The notes under the pieces were generated by a model. It was given only the letters and a program-made list of their open reading frames with translations. It did no database searches and had not been told where the DNA came from. Positions 24,001-33,800 of a stretch of DNA of 64,000 nucleotides are shown here, in pieces. The translations under genes and the position numbers were made by a program. Source of the DNA: Sternotherus odoratus (Eukaryota; Chordata; Testudines; Kinosternidae); assembly GCA_032164245.1 (NCBI GenBank), contig JAVMKO010000010.1:43236848-43300847 (forward strand), given 5' to 3'. Numbering within the stretch: position 1 is the stretch's first letter; the number at the start of each line of letters is the position of its first letter.

Positions 24001-27000
24001 CCAGGATACAAGAATACACCTTCCCGCAGGATTCCCCCCCAACTAGCAAGCAAAGGGGATCCCACTTCTCTTTCAGACCGCTGAGGCTCAGCTATTCGAA
24101 CTGGAAAGAACCAAGCTGGAGGCCTCGTGGGACTCATCTATTTCCAAGCTCAGCCCATTGGTATTAACCAGAGACTCCCAAAGACCAGGCCTGGGCTCAG
24201 CCAGCCCCATGGGGAAGGGACACAGCTCTTTAGATCTTGCCCCAGCCCGCAATCTCTCCCCTGTGCTGAAGGATGAGCAGCCTCCGGCCTTAGCAGAAGG
24301 AAACAGGCTTCAGGGGCCTTTTGGGTGGGCTTGGACTCAGCTGGATGTTTTCTCCAGCCACCTGTGAGGGGCTACATCAAGATTTCTCAAACTGGGGGTC
24401 GCGAGCTCCTACCGCCGCAACTCGCAGTGACTGGGGCCAGGGCGCAGCCAGCAGCCAGTCCCTGTGGGTGGGCTCCCGGCTGCACTTCTCGTGCCAGCGG
24501 CTGGTCTCTGCCGTCTTCTTGCTCAGGTAGCCGCGCTTGGTGCCCCCCTTGCGGGCCAGCAGGGCCAGGTACAGGGCGTGCCCCTCATTGTAGCGCATGC
24601 TCTTCTGCATGGTGCCGGGGCAGCGGGCCGGCCTTGGCCGCCGCCGCCTCCTCACTGCCCGCCCGCCCTGCCCCGCATATGGCAACTGCCGCCGGGCGCT
24701 CACAGCCCCGCCGAGCCGCGATGCTGCCTCATGGGCTCTGCCCGCGCCGACGGCCAGCTGCGGCCGTGGTGCTCCGCCCGCCCGGCAGGGGGCTGCTCTC
24801 GGAGGAGGCGGGACCGGCGCTGGGCCCTTCCGGCCGGACGCGCTGGCGGGGTCCCGGGGCTGCTCTCCCACCTGCGGGAGGCGGCTCAGCGCCGCCGCGG
24901 CTCCCTCCTGGCCGCGGGGTGGGAAAGTGGCGGCTGGTGCTGTCCTCCGGTCTTGGTGCTGCTGCTTCCCTGCGGGCGGCTCCTCCAGGGCTGCTGAACT
25001 GCCGCTCCAAGGGGCTCCCGGCGTCACCACCCCGCACTAACCCTCAGGCACCGGGCGAAGCATCCCCAGCTGCCCCACCTCTCCCTTCCTACCCCCACCC
25101 AAAAAAGTTGCACGTGGAGCCCAAGCTGCGGGGAGAGACGCGCTGAGCCTGCGAGGATCCCCCAACAAACTCCGCCGGGAGCCAGAAAGGGAAACGTCAC
25201 ATGGGAGATCAGCTGTAATCGGCTGCATGCGGGGCAGCCCGCCCGCGGCGGGGACTGGGGCCGGGGGGTCCGCGCATGTGTAAAAAAAAAATCGGCGGCT
25301 TTTCGGCGGAGGGGTCGTGCCCCCCCCACCGGAGCACAAAAAGGGGTTGCGGTCTCAACAAGTTTGAGAACCGCTGGGCTACATGAAATGTGCATGATTT
25401 GCATTAAGTTATGGGGTCCCAACACACTTTACAAGCTGTACGCCAACACAGGATCAGGTCAGCCACCCCGGGCAGCTCCTCTGAACCGGCAACACTAAAC
25501 AATGGGGCAGGACGGGACAGGAACACCCCACATGGACCTAGCAGCATAGCTCTGCCAGTACAATCCCATCATGCAGACACAGCCTGCACCCCCGGAAGGG
25601 CTTTTTCTATGGGTGTAGGAACATCGCCTCCCCAGGTGAAGTGAGCTCTGGTGATGGACACACACTGCCCTCAACACAGCCACAGCTACACTGGGGATAG
25701 GTCAGCCTAGCTACATGGTGTATTCACACCTCTGACCGTCATAGGTATGTCGATATCACATCTCCACTGGAAAGCAGGGAGAATTGATGGAGGCAACAGC
25801 ATGGTTCTGTGGTTTGATCATGGAACAGGGAACCAAGAGACTTGGACATATCTGCCCCTAAGCTCCATTTGTTTGCCCCACATGTGGCTATAACCCACAC
25901 AGGCAGAGCTAAACTTGAGTACAGGCTTAAACCCCATCAGATTCATGGTGTGGACAGTCCTCAGGGACTCCAGTGCCACAGGGCTTGGTCAGACTAGATG
26001 GTCCCTGCTGGCCTTAGACTCTGAGTCTCAGCTGGATCCCATCCACACACACAGGACAAACGAGTCCCAGTAATCGGGGCAAACACATGATCAGATCTAC
26101 GATGCAGCAAGGCCCACATCAGAGCTGCACCTTGACTTTGGGCCTGGCAGTATTTGATGCCCAATTGTTTGCCGAACTGCAGCCATCACTGGGTGTTGGA
26201 TTGAAGCTGCTTGGAGCCAGGCTAACAGCCAACTGGGGATTGTAAGCAGAGGTTTCAGCCTAATGCAGCACACTTTCAGTAATCCAGGCCAGAACTATGC
26301 TTGAGCCCCAGAGCCGTGGACTTTATTTAGACCAGACGGACAGAGTGCAGCGGAGAACCCACTTGCCAAATTAAATACCTGGCCAGCTTGAATCTATCCC
26401 TCTTTTGCTAAGTTACAGGGGATTTCTGAAAGACCCAAAAGCTTTAAATCCCAGTTTAAATGGAAGCAACTCAAGTTCTCACTTCTCTCAAGCAGGAGCC
26501 TTTGCAGCAGGAGGAGAGACTACAGGGAAAGGGGGAGTAGGAAGAGTGGGATATAGGACCCACAGAGCCTGTCACCCACGGCTCGCCCTCAGCCATGGAA
26601 AAGGCTCCAGTGTCATATGCATCCCTAGCACAGGTGGTGCTTAGGGGGTTGTGGCCCTGCTGAAGATGCTGACCCGGTATATCCTAGCACTTACGCTGCT
26701 GCTAGCACTAGAGCAGTGGAAAGAAAAAAGATGTGAATTTTCTAGAGCAGGCACTGCCGACCACGTGCTAAACGCAGAGGGGAGTCCAAGGAAGGGGGTA
26801 GCGTTCCCCTTTTGGCCAGCACCACCTCCCTCTAGACAGCTTGGGAAGGGCTGCTTGTATTTGACCTCCACTGTCTTAAACACTTCCTCTTTCCTCCCAG
26901 AAATCTGGAAAACATTCTGGTCTGCCACTCTGAACACAGCAAAGGGGGATCACAACAGAGGGAGACCCATCAGCTTTCTCGGCAGTGACAAAGGGACCAG

Positions 27001-28038
27001 GGCTCAGCCTCGAACCCCTCCCATCCCCCAGCGCCATTCTGAGCAGCAAAAAAGAAGTAAACAACCCTGCCGCCTTTGTTCCAGGTTACAGTGTAAATCC
27101 ACAATAAAGCGGTGTGGGAGAAGAATTTCACCAGGGTGGTGTGTGCATTTTTCACTCTAAAGGATTTCATACCCTATTTATAACCAAGGAGGCCGGGCCC
27201 AGAGAACTGGTGATGGAAGAGGGTCTCTGGGCAAAGCAGCAGCTTGATCTGGCAGCCTTAGTCCCTGGAGCTTTAGCCAGCTCCCTCCCCCTGAAAGGGC
27301 TCTTGACCAGCAGACGCTTGCAGCTCTGGGCAAGGGGCTAGCGGGGAGGGAGCAATGGCAGGCAGTGAGATCACAGAGAAACACATCCACAGAGGGACTG
27401 GGAACCAGAACAAACAAACTGGAAGGGGGATGTGGGTTCCCCGTGCACGTGGAGATATTGTGCTTAGGAGACAAAGGGGGGGGGGGCGCTCCCTTCCCTC
27501 CTCCCCCGCCGGGCAGCGATCAGAGAAGCGGGCCGCTTTGTTGTTAGTTTACAGCCGTCCCCGCACATTCCTCAGAGCCCGCCGGGTCAGAGGGCAGGTC
27601 CCGCCGGGCTCGGAACAGCTGGTTCACGCGGCCTCCGCCGGGCTTTGATGCTGCTCGGCGCTGGGATGGGGAGCGGGGCGGGGGGGCGGTTTGTGCATTG
27701 CTGGGTAACCCCCTGAGCGGAGAACCACCCAGCGGGGGGGATGGGGACAGGGAAGCCCTCCGCTCTGCGGGGGGACGAGGATGGGGGGGCAGGGGAGCCC
27801 CCAGCGCTGCAGGGGTGGGGGCGGGGATGGGGGGCAGGGCAGCCCCCGGCGCTCGGCCCCTAGCTCCGCACAGCTCGGACTCACCGGCGCTGTAGGGGCG
27901 GCTGGAGCCAGGCCCCTGGGAGCGGGCTGCTGGCGGCGCCGCCTCCGGCTTGAGGCGCTCCGGGCCCGGCGTGGAGCCGCACAGACTCCGCTGGCCCTGC
28001 AGGAGGCTCCTGGCCACGCAGCGCTGGAAGAAGCCCAT
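18065..28038 (-). CDS. NME4: NME4, mitochondrial nucleoside diphosphate kinase, complete (5 coding exons)
   Basis: NME4 transfers the gamma-phosphate between nucleoside triphosphates and diphosphates through a phosphohistidine. It works in mitochondria, where the family member also binds cardiolipin. Coding exons, minus strand: 28038-27885, 21187-21057, 20154-20053, 18740-18628, 18185-18065. Lengths 154, 131, 102, 113 and 121 total 621 nt: 206 residues plus TGA, all GT/AG. Residues 1 to about 57 (exon 1 and a little of exon 2) form a leader, starting [20 protein letters not shown], rich in Arg with no acid before Glu27, typical of a mitochondrial presequence. The kinase core starts at [11 protein letters not shown] (58-68); RRKPFYP forms the Kpn-loop region; the catalytic histidine is His171 in NIVHASDS. 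The exon 1 assignment rests on frame fit, leader character and CpG context. The C-terminus ([12 protein letters not shown]) differs from what I recall of human NME4. Intron 1 (6.7 kb) holds the SINE and two hAT elements. Confidence 0.95.
18359..18376. repeat. Poly-C run
   Basis: About 17 consecutive c in NME4 intron 4; the minus strand is a G run. Confidence 0.9.
19104..19225. mobile_element. Reptile interspersed repeat, family uncertain
   Basis: Contains 'gtagccgtgttagtctg', 'tcctgtggcaccttaaagac' and 'aagctttcgtgggctaatac' followed by 'cacttcgtcggatgca'. I know this as a very common high-copy sequence in turtle and crocodile DNA, possibly a Penelope-like element end, but cannot confirm the family. 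A short related piece is at about 13535-13600. Confidence 0.6.
20155..21056. other. NME4 intron 2
   Basis: Intron between the 131-nt and 102-nt exons. A tRNA-type SINE-like head may lie at about 20480-20540. Nothing else recognised. Confidence 0.6.
21530..21640 (+). repeat. MIR-type SINE fragment
   Basis: Holds 'gtgcctcagtttccctatc' and neighbouring MIR-core text in NME4 intron 1. Confidence 0.65.
21870..22025 (-). repeat. MIR-type SINE, reversed
   Basis: On the minus strand the order is tRNA-like head (from about 22025), then core ('aagtgagttgcctgcgtcac' on plus) and tail. Lies in NME4 intron 1. Confidence 0.65.
23054..23795 (+). mobile_element. tRNA-derived Cry-type turtle SINE, split by a hAT insertion
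   Basis: The head (23054-23189) has 'gagatagctcagtggtttga' (A box) and 'gttgtgagttcagtccttga' (B box) and continues into 'attggccctgctttgagca'. The tail resumes at 23743 with 'gactagatgatctcctgagg' and ends in the CR1-like 'attctatgatcctatg'. The two parts join to one SINE once the hAT element at 23190-23742 is removed. SINEs of this kind are known from cryptodiran turtles, so this is the best clue to the organism. It is not a working tRNA gene. Confidence 0.9.
23190..23742. mobile_element. Nonautonomous hAT transposon nested in the SINE
   Basis: Ends cattggttctcaaa and tttgagaaccactg are inverted; flanks GCCTAGAT (23182-23189) and GACTAGAT (23743-23750) are a 7/8 target duplication. The interior is GC-rich with irregular internal repeats of 'ctgccccagtgggct'-like text. 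Same family and orientation as the gene-carrying element at 24378-25376. Confidence 0.9.
24484..24610 (-). pseudogene. RASGRF2: RASGRF2 exon 1 fragment (first 42 codons) inside a hAT element
   Basis: From the ATG at 24610 the minus strand encodes [10 protein letters not shown], then [20 protein letters not shown], then [12 protein letters not shown]. This is the N-terminus of Ras-GRF2, a Ras/Rac guanine nucleotide exchange factor, running into its first PH domain; it fits RASGRF2 and not RASGRF1, whose start differs at many of these positions. After WHEK the family sequence should continue with Trp-Phe-Ala, but here it changes to unrelated hAT-end sequence. The frame is open and in-phase with no stop inside the captured codons, so the capture is young or little decayed. 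The 700 bp upstream (to about 25320) is probably RASGRF2 5' leader and promoter. The source exon remains elsewhere in the genome by inference. Confidence 0.88.
24611..25320 (-). promoter_or_regulatory. Transposon-borne CpG island, probable captured RASGRF2 5' region
   Basis: The block is dense in CpG and gcc/cgg triplets, unlike the terminal parts of the hAT element, and lies directly upstream of the captured start codon. I infer that it is the RASGRF2 promoter and 5' leader; I cannot compare it with the source locus. Its direction points towards NME4 exons 2-5. Confidence 0.5.
25377..27480. other. NME4 intron 1, right part
   Basis: Possible MIR piece at about 25795-25865 and a CR1-like 3' piece at about 25975-26040 ('cttggtcagactagatggtc'). 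No exon recognised. Confidence 0.5.
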
Positions 28039-28480
28039 AGCGGACCCGGGCTGCCGGCTTCCCCTCCCCGCGGCCCGGACCGCAGGGCACAGCCCGGCCC
28101 TGGGCTCTGCCTTCCCAGGCTGGATTATATAGTCCGGGCTTGTTGGGGGCCGGGGAAGGCTTCGCCCCCTCCACTGTCCATACGAGGAACAAGGGAAGTG
28201 TCAGGTTTCCGTCCCACCCCTTAAAGCGGACGCCAGCTGCTCTGCCCCCCCCGTGCACCGGCCTCAGGGGGGCCAAAGCCGCTCCCCCGCCCAGTGCATG
28301 GAGGGTACCAGCCCCCCCCCCCCCGCACCTGCCCGTGGAGTGCAGCAAGCCCAGAACAGAGCCTGTCCCGCTCCAGGCGTTCACCCCCCGGCGCTCCCCC
28401 CCTCCCCCGACTCCTGCTCAGCCTGGTCCCCCCCCCCTACCGGCCTGTCCTCCCGCTGACCCCTGCGCCCAGGGTGATAG
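27480..28480 (-). promoter_or_regulatory. NME4 promoter / CpG island
   Basis: A CpG-rich block spans NME4 exon 1 (28038-27885) and extends about 450 bp upstream. A TATA-like stretch (minus strand, around 28123-28130) lies about 90 bp upstream of the start codon. The transcription start is not fixed by sequence alone. Confidence 0.65.
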
Positions 28481-29934
28481 GCACAGCCCAGTACTCTCCG
28501 TGAAGGGTTTAGTCTCCCCCTGAGTCCCACTCCTCCCCCCCCCCCCATTGCAAACTCTGCCGGGTGCAGATTGCCCTGAGATTAGAGACATGAGCCCTAA
28601 AAGCCTCAGCCCTTGCAAAAGCCCAGGGGAAGGGAGGGCAACTGTCATTCAACCAACCCCGAGAGACCCTGTGCAGTTCCTGGCTCATCCCCACAACCCC
28701 ACATCTCTCCTAGGCTCTCCCCCAGGCAGGAAGCTAGGACCCCCCCCCACTTTACAAGCCAAAGTAGGGGGGCTTATTGCTGCCTTTGCATGTAGCTCCA
28801 GCAGCAGGGGGGCACAGAAGTTGATACAACACAGTGCCTGGGATACACTATGGGGAGAGGACAGCGAGGAAGTTATTGGGTTTTGTGAGCTGGGCCCAGA
28901 GGAGAGGTGGGGCCCAACTGCAGTGGTGCCTGCAAAGGCTGCGGCCTTGACTAAGTTCTTTACCTGCACAACTCCCAGTCACACCTGGGGGAGCATGGCC
29001 CCTCCCTCCCCTCTGGCCTCCTTGGAGCCCAGTTACAAGGGCAGCTGTACAGCTGCTCAAGGGACAAGGAAGTGCAGCCACATCCCCCTCCCCCCCCCCC
29101 CCCCGAAGCAGAAGTGCCTCTGCTGGTTTTAAAACCCTTCCTGAACTGTTTCACGTGATTGCCGCTGTCCCTACTTACTCACCACATCAGGCCTGCTTGT
29201 CCCATCGGTGATGGGAGAGCCTTCAGCTTAGTGGCTTCCTTTGGCACCTGGAGCAGCCTTCGCATCTAACTCTGGGAAGGTATCTTCCATTATCTGACCC
29301 TTTGGGTCAGAATTTGCATTGCCACATACGGGCAGGATGGGGTTACTTTGACTCCTGGCCTGGATCAAATGGGGGTTGTGCACCTTTGGAAAGAGATTTT
29401 AAATTTTAGGCAGCTGCAGTGTGAGCTCCTCTCTCCTGGCACTGCCCATGTGCTCTATTTACACACGTGACAGGTGTCAGTCACATCACTGGACTCACTC
29501 GTGGAAGTCACCTACTACAGCAATGAGCACAGCACAAGAATAGACCCAAACACAGCATTACTGTGGCATCTCAGGCCTGACCTGGTGTTTCTCTGCCAGC
29601 CTCCCCCTACAGAGGGCCAACTGGGCCAAAGGGTTTGGGACTTTAGGCATGTGAGAAGACATCCTGTGGGAGTATCAACTTCCCATGCAAGCTGCTGGAA
29701 AGACAGACGTCAGCATGATTCCTTCATCCCGGGAAACAAAAGACAGACCCAAGCTAGGTAGAAGCCCTTCCTAATTAATAGAAATATTTAGTTGAGCAGG
29801 AATCTGGAAACTAGTATAATAATGTTAGGGACAGGCTCAATCCTAGGAAATCACACTAACAAGGAGAAAGGCAGCAAAACCAGAAGTTTGCATTAGAATA
29901 TGAAAAGGCAGGGGGAGAGAAGCATTTAAAAAGA
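28481..29934. other. Intergenic, upstream of NME4
   Basis: Contains C runs (28537-28546, 28741-28749, 29089-29104) and no recognisable exon. Confidence 0.5.
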
Positions 29935-30262
29935 GAAAGTTACTCACCTCGTAGTGCAGTAACAATGGTTCTTTGAGATGTGTGTCCCTATGGGTGCTCC
30001 ACTTTAGATGTCTGTGTGCCCCAGCCCCTCTAATAGGAGATTTTTGATAGCAGTATCCCATTGATCCCACACATATGCCCTCCCTCGTGGTCTGCCTCAA
30101 GGCTATTTAGCACTACATGAGCAAATCCCCCCCACTTCCTTCTCTACCACAGAGCCCTATAGTGAACTCCAAAGTAGAGGGGAAGCAGGCGGGTTGTGGA
30201 GCACCCATAGGGGGACACATCTCGAAGAATCATCATTACTGCACAAGGTGAGTAACTTCCTC
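29935..30262. mobile_element. Palindromic element with about 70-bp terminal inverted repeats
   Basis: The left arm (from about 29935) contains 'gttactcacctcgtagtgca', 'ttctttgagatgtgtgtccc' and 'tatgggtgctccac'. The right arm (to about 30262) is its reverse complement with few changes, so the two arms match over roughly 70 bp, around a 180-bp centre. This is a MITE-like or foldback structure; I could not assign a superfamily. The next 580 bp (30268-30835) begins and ends with further related pieces ('tgggtgctccactttagg' and, inverted, 'gtggagcatccatagggaca'). Confidence 0.75.
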
Positions 30263-30840
30263 TTGTTCCTTCTGGGTGCTCCACTTTAGGTGACTCTTGA
30301 GCAGTACCCAAAGTCCCGGCCTCCAGTGGTGGAGTGGACTCTTTTACTACAGAGAGTACTGTGGAGTTGAAGATGATGTCAGAGGCCAAATCTTCAGTGA
30401 TCGCATAATGTTCTGCGAAAGGATGGGCAGAGGTCCAAGTCATTGCTATAGATTGCTGAGATTGGGGTTCCCCTATGGAACATTATTGAGGTAGAAACTG
30501 AGCTTGTGGAGTACATATGGACAGACACAAGTTGCGCCCTTGATAAGAGATTAATGCAACTAGGGACCCATTTGGATAGTCTCTGAGGTGATATCACAGA
30601 GCTTTTGGATCTGTCTGTGGACAAAAGGAAGAGTTTAGGGGATTTCCTGAAGTACTTAGTCCTGTCCAAGTAGAATGCTAATGTCCTTCTAATATCTAGC
30701 ATATGCACAATTGTTTCAGTTGTCACAATGTGGTGTGCAGACAAGGGAGGGCACACAAAAATCTCTGATTAGAGGTGCAGGGGCACAGAGACACCTACAG
30801 TGGAGCATCCATAGGGACACTATTCGAAGGAGGACTGATA
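30263..30840. mobile_element. Companion segment related to the adjacent palindromic element
   Basis: Bounded by inverted pieces of the same 'gggtgctccac' motif at about 30268-30290 and 30798-30830. It may be the interior of a longer copy into which the palindrome copy inserted, or vice versa. No coding capacity recognised. Confidence 0.45.
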
Positions 30841-30899
30841 CTCCAAAGAATGTTTCAAATAACGTATTCAGAGTTTAGTCTAAGCAGGTGAATCTGAAG

Positions 30900-33800
30900 A
30901 ATAGGAAATGGAGGATACTTATCACTTTGCATCATCTCCCTGTTACAAACATGGAAACAGAGGCACAGAAACTAAAACAACGTGCCTAGAGTTACACAAA
31001 GTCAGGGCACAGCTGGGAACAGAAGTTAGGTCCTCCTGCCATCCAAACACTTCCCTGTCCTCCAACAGGCATCAGATGGTGGCTAGGGGATGGTACCAGA
31101 GCTGCAGTCACCACAAAAGCATCTCATGGATCTTTCGTACAGAAGAGAAGTTTTTTTTATAGATCTCTGGTCACCATTAAAAGACGCATCCCTCCTGACA
31201 GGGGTAGTCACAGAGCTGTTACTGCTCTTGGTAAATCATAGGGGAACTACTGCAGCAACTCAGCTATGAGAGCGTGATGACAGCTGGCAAATTTTGCTGT
31301 TTTAATGGTGACCATCGCAAGCTCAACAAGGGGCTCTAGGGAGGCAAACCACAAAAGAGCTAAAAATGGGCATCATTAGAACCCCCAGCTGGGATTAATT
31401 TCCTGTAATTAATGTGATAATGATGAATTTTATTTCCCACACACACAAGACTCCTGAGACTCTTCTTAGGACAACTGTTTGACTCAAACTTTTCTATTTA
31501 ACCAGTTCCAAGTTAATGGAAAATTGTAGTCACTAAGCGTTTTCTTTAAAATGAGGTAATTTGAACTAGTTCCCAGAATACTCCTGTGACATTTGTATGC
31601 ATAAGCTAATTACTACTCCTGTGCACTCATATAGTGCTCACTGGTCGCCAAGACCCTTTACAAAGAATGAATTAAGCCTTACAACAGCCTTGCCCAGATG
31701 GGGAAATTGAGATGCAGAAGAGTTAGGTGCTTTGGCTCAAGGTCACAAACCCAGATCTCTGGGGGTCACAGTCCCGGAACAGATCCACAAGCCCATTCTT
31801 CACTGTTGCCCTGTTCATACAAGTCACACTGTATCCATCACGTGGTATTGATGAGTGCCTGTGTGCTCTACAGCTGTGAAGCTTGTTATTCAGAAGTTTC
31901 CTATTACATCAGAACCCATGGCAATGCCCCTTCTTCAGGTCCCAGTGGCATTAAGAGCCAAACTGCCCCTACAAGTCAAACTGCCACAGCCTTCAAAAAT
32001 ACTTAGCTCTGTCCCCTCCTAAGAAGGGAACACAGCCTAATCTTCCTGATCACTCACTGCACACAGCAAACCCGCGTGCCCTTGATTTGACTCTTCCCAT
32101 AAGTCCAACTTTGTTTTCAAAATCTCTCTGCTGCACAGGTTGGCCTTCAGCAGTTAGACAGCCCTCCAGAGGAGATAGCTAGTGGATAGCACTTGCACCT
32201 GAGCATGGCTGGGCCAACCAACATCCTCCCCCCATCTATTACAGCCCCAGTGCCCTCCAGTGGAAATCGACAGAGGTGTCTGGCTACCTGCTCTGGACCA
32301 TGCTGGTGAGATACAAAAGATGAGCTGGGAGTCATGAGAGGGGAAAGGGGCAGGGTGTTAGTGGAAAACCTAACACTTTGCTGGTGGTGGCCAACAACTG
32401 AGGCAAAATGCAACTGAAGTTCTTAAGGTCTGGAAGCAGCAGTCAAGCAGGTGAAGGACAAGCCACATACCCAGGAGCAGGGCTGTTCTTTGGGGACAGG
32501 GAAATGCAGCTGACACCCAACCCCTCTCCAAGTGCAACAGTGAATTAAAGACAGTGGCTGTGTATAAATGCCCCCTCTCACTCAAGACCTTCTGGTCATA
32601 GTCTCTCACTGTCCTGACAGCACACTGATACAATCCCTGCAAAGCCAGCACAGCTCTGGAAGAACAGCCTCTCAGCTATCATCAGCCTAGCCATTACATT
32701 CTGATCAGAGAGGAGGCAAATGACCAGAGAAGGGGCAGAGTCACCATCACTTTTCCTGTTGATCCCAGACCTGCCTTTTCCTTCTGTCTCCTTCCTAGAA
32801 GGCAAGAAGAATTCAGAGGTAGTGGAGACAGGAGGCCTGAGGTAACTGCAACTCTATGCTCCCAGCATGCAGGGGACAAACAGCTGAGAAAGGGACAGAC
32901 CAGGGCTAGACTCGATCGAGATCTTGCTCCCCACTTCCTGTAAGTGAAAGCCACATGCCGATGTAGTCAAATGGAAAAGAAGGGTGATGTACAAACAGAC
33001 TGAGTAAAGGGTGATGTACAAATAAACAGATTGAGCACTGGCAGATACGTGATGCAGAATCAGCAAAGGCAGTCACAAACCTCCTGACATCACATTGCTG
33101 GTGGGTAAAATCCTACAAATGAAATAGGGGTTCCATCTCAGGGTCCCGTCGATCCATAACTTCTCTGCTGAGATTGCCAACAAAGGAGCCCTGCTGGATG
33201 TGAACAAGCAGCCACTGGGAAATTGTCTAAGACCATTGGCTTTTGGCTAGAGAGGAGTTTTTGATTCAAATGGGCGACAAAGACGAAGGGCGTTCTTCAT
33301 CTCCTGCCTCTTTCCAGATGATCCTGATATACAACAGCAGGGTATCAGCGAGTGTACAAGGGAGTTTGGTTTCATGGCAGAAGGAAGAGGCAGCTCTGTT
33401 ACAGAGGAATTAATCTCATTAGGAGAGACTGAAAGGCCAGATACACCAAGCCTTTTATCCACAGATAATCCAACCCACATTAGTCAATGCAACCACAGAC
33501 AACTGTGCTGCTCATGCAAAGGGGCTGCTGGATGTGCTCTGAAGTAGCCCTGCCTTCAAGCCAGATAACGAGAGCTTCATCCATGAAAACCGGTCCATTT
33601 TCTCCCAAAACAACTGGGAAAGAGCAACTACATTTTAAAGCAACAGCGTGGGAATTCTGCTCTGGAGCAGCTCTCTCATTAATGAAGGCACCTCTGCCTC
33701 CCCTTCCCCTTCCCCCACATGGCTCCAAAGCAAGGCCATTTGATACTCAGTCATATTCCTGGCCCGTTCTCATCAGGCTCAGCTCCTCTATGCTGGTCTG

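Larger units (their letters stand above)
24378..25376. mobile_element. Gene-capturing (Pack-type) hAT element carrying RASGRF2 exon 1
   Basis: Left end caagatttctcaaactgggg and right end gtttgagaaccgctg are inverted, and a perfect 8-bp duplication GGCTACAT flanks them (24370-24377 and 25377-25384). Left of about 24484 and right of about 25320 the sequence is hAT-like (compare 23190-23742). Between these points it is a CpG-rich block that, on the minus strand, contains the start of RASGRF2. No transposase is encoded. It lies in NME4 intron 1 with the captured gene in the same orientation as NME4. Confidence 0.88.

Noticed and set aside
24325..25146. 273-codon plus-strand open frame
   Set aside because: It lies antisense to the captured RASGRF2 CpG-rich block; high GC removes stop codons. 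No family resemblance.
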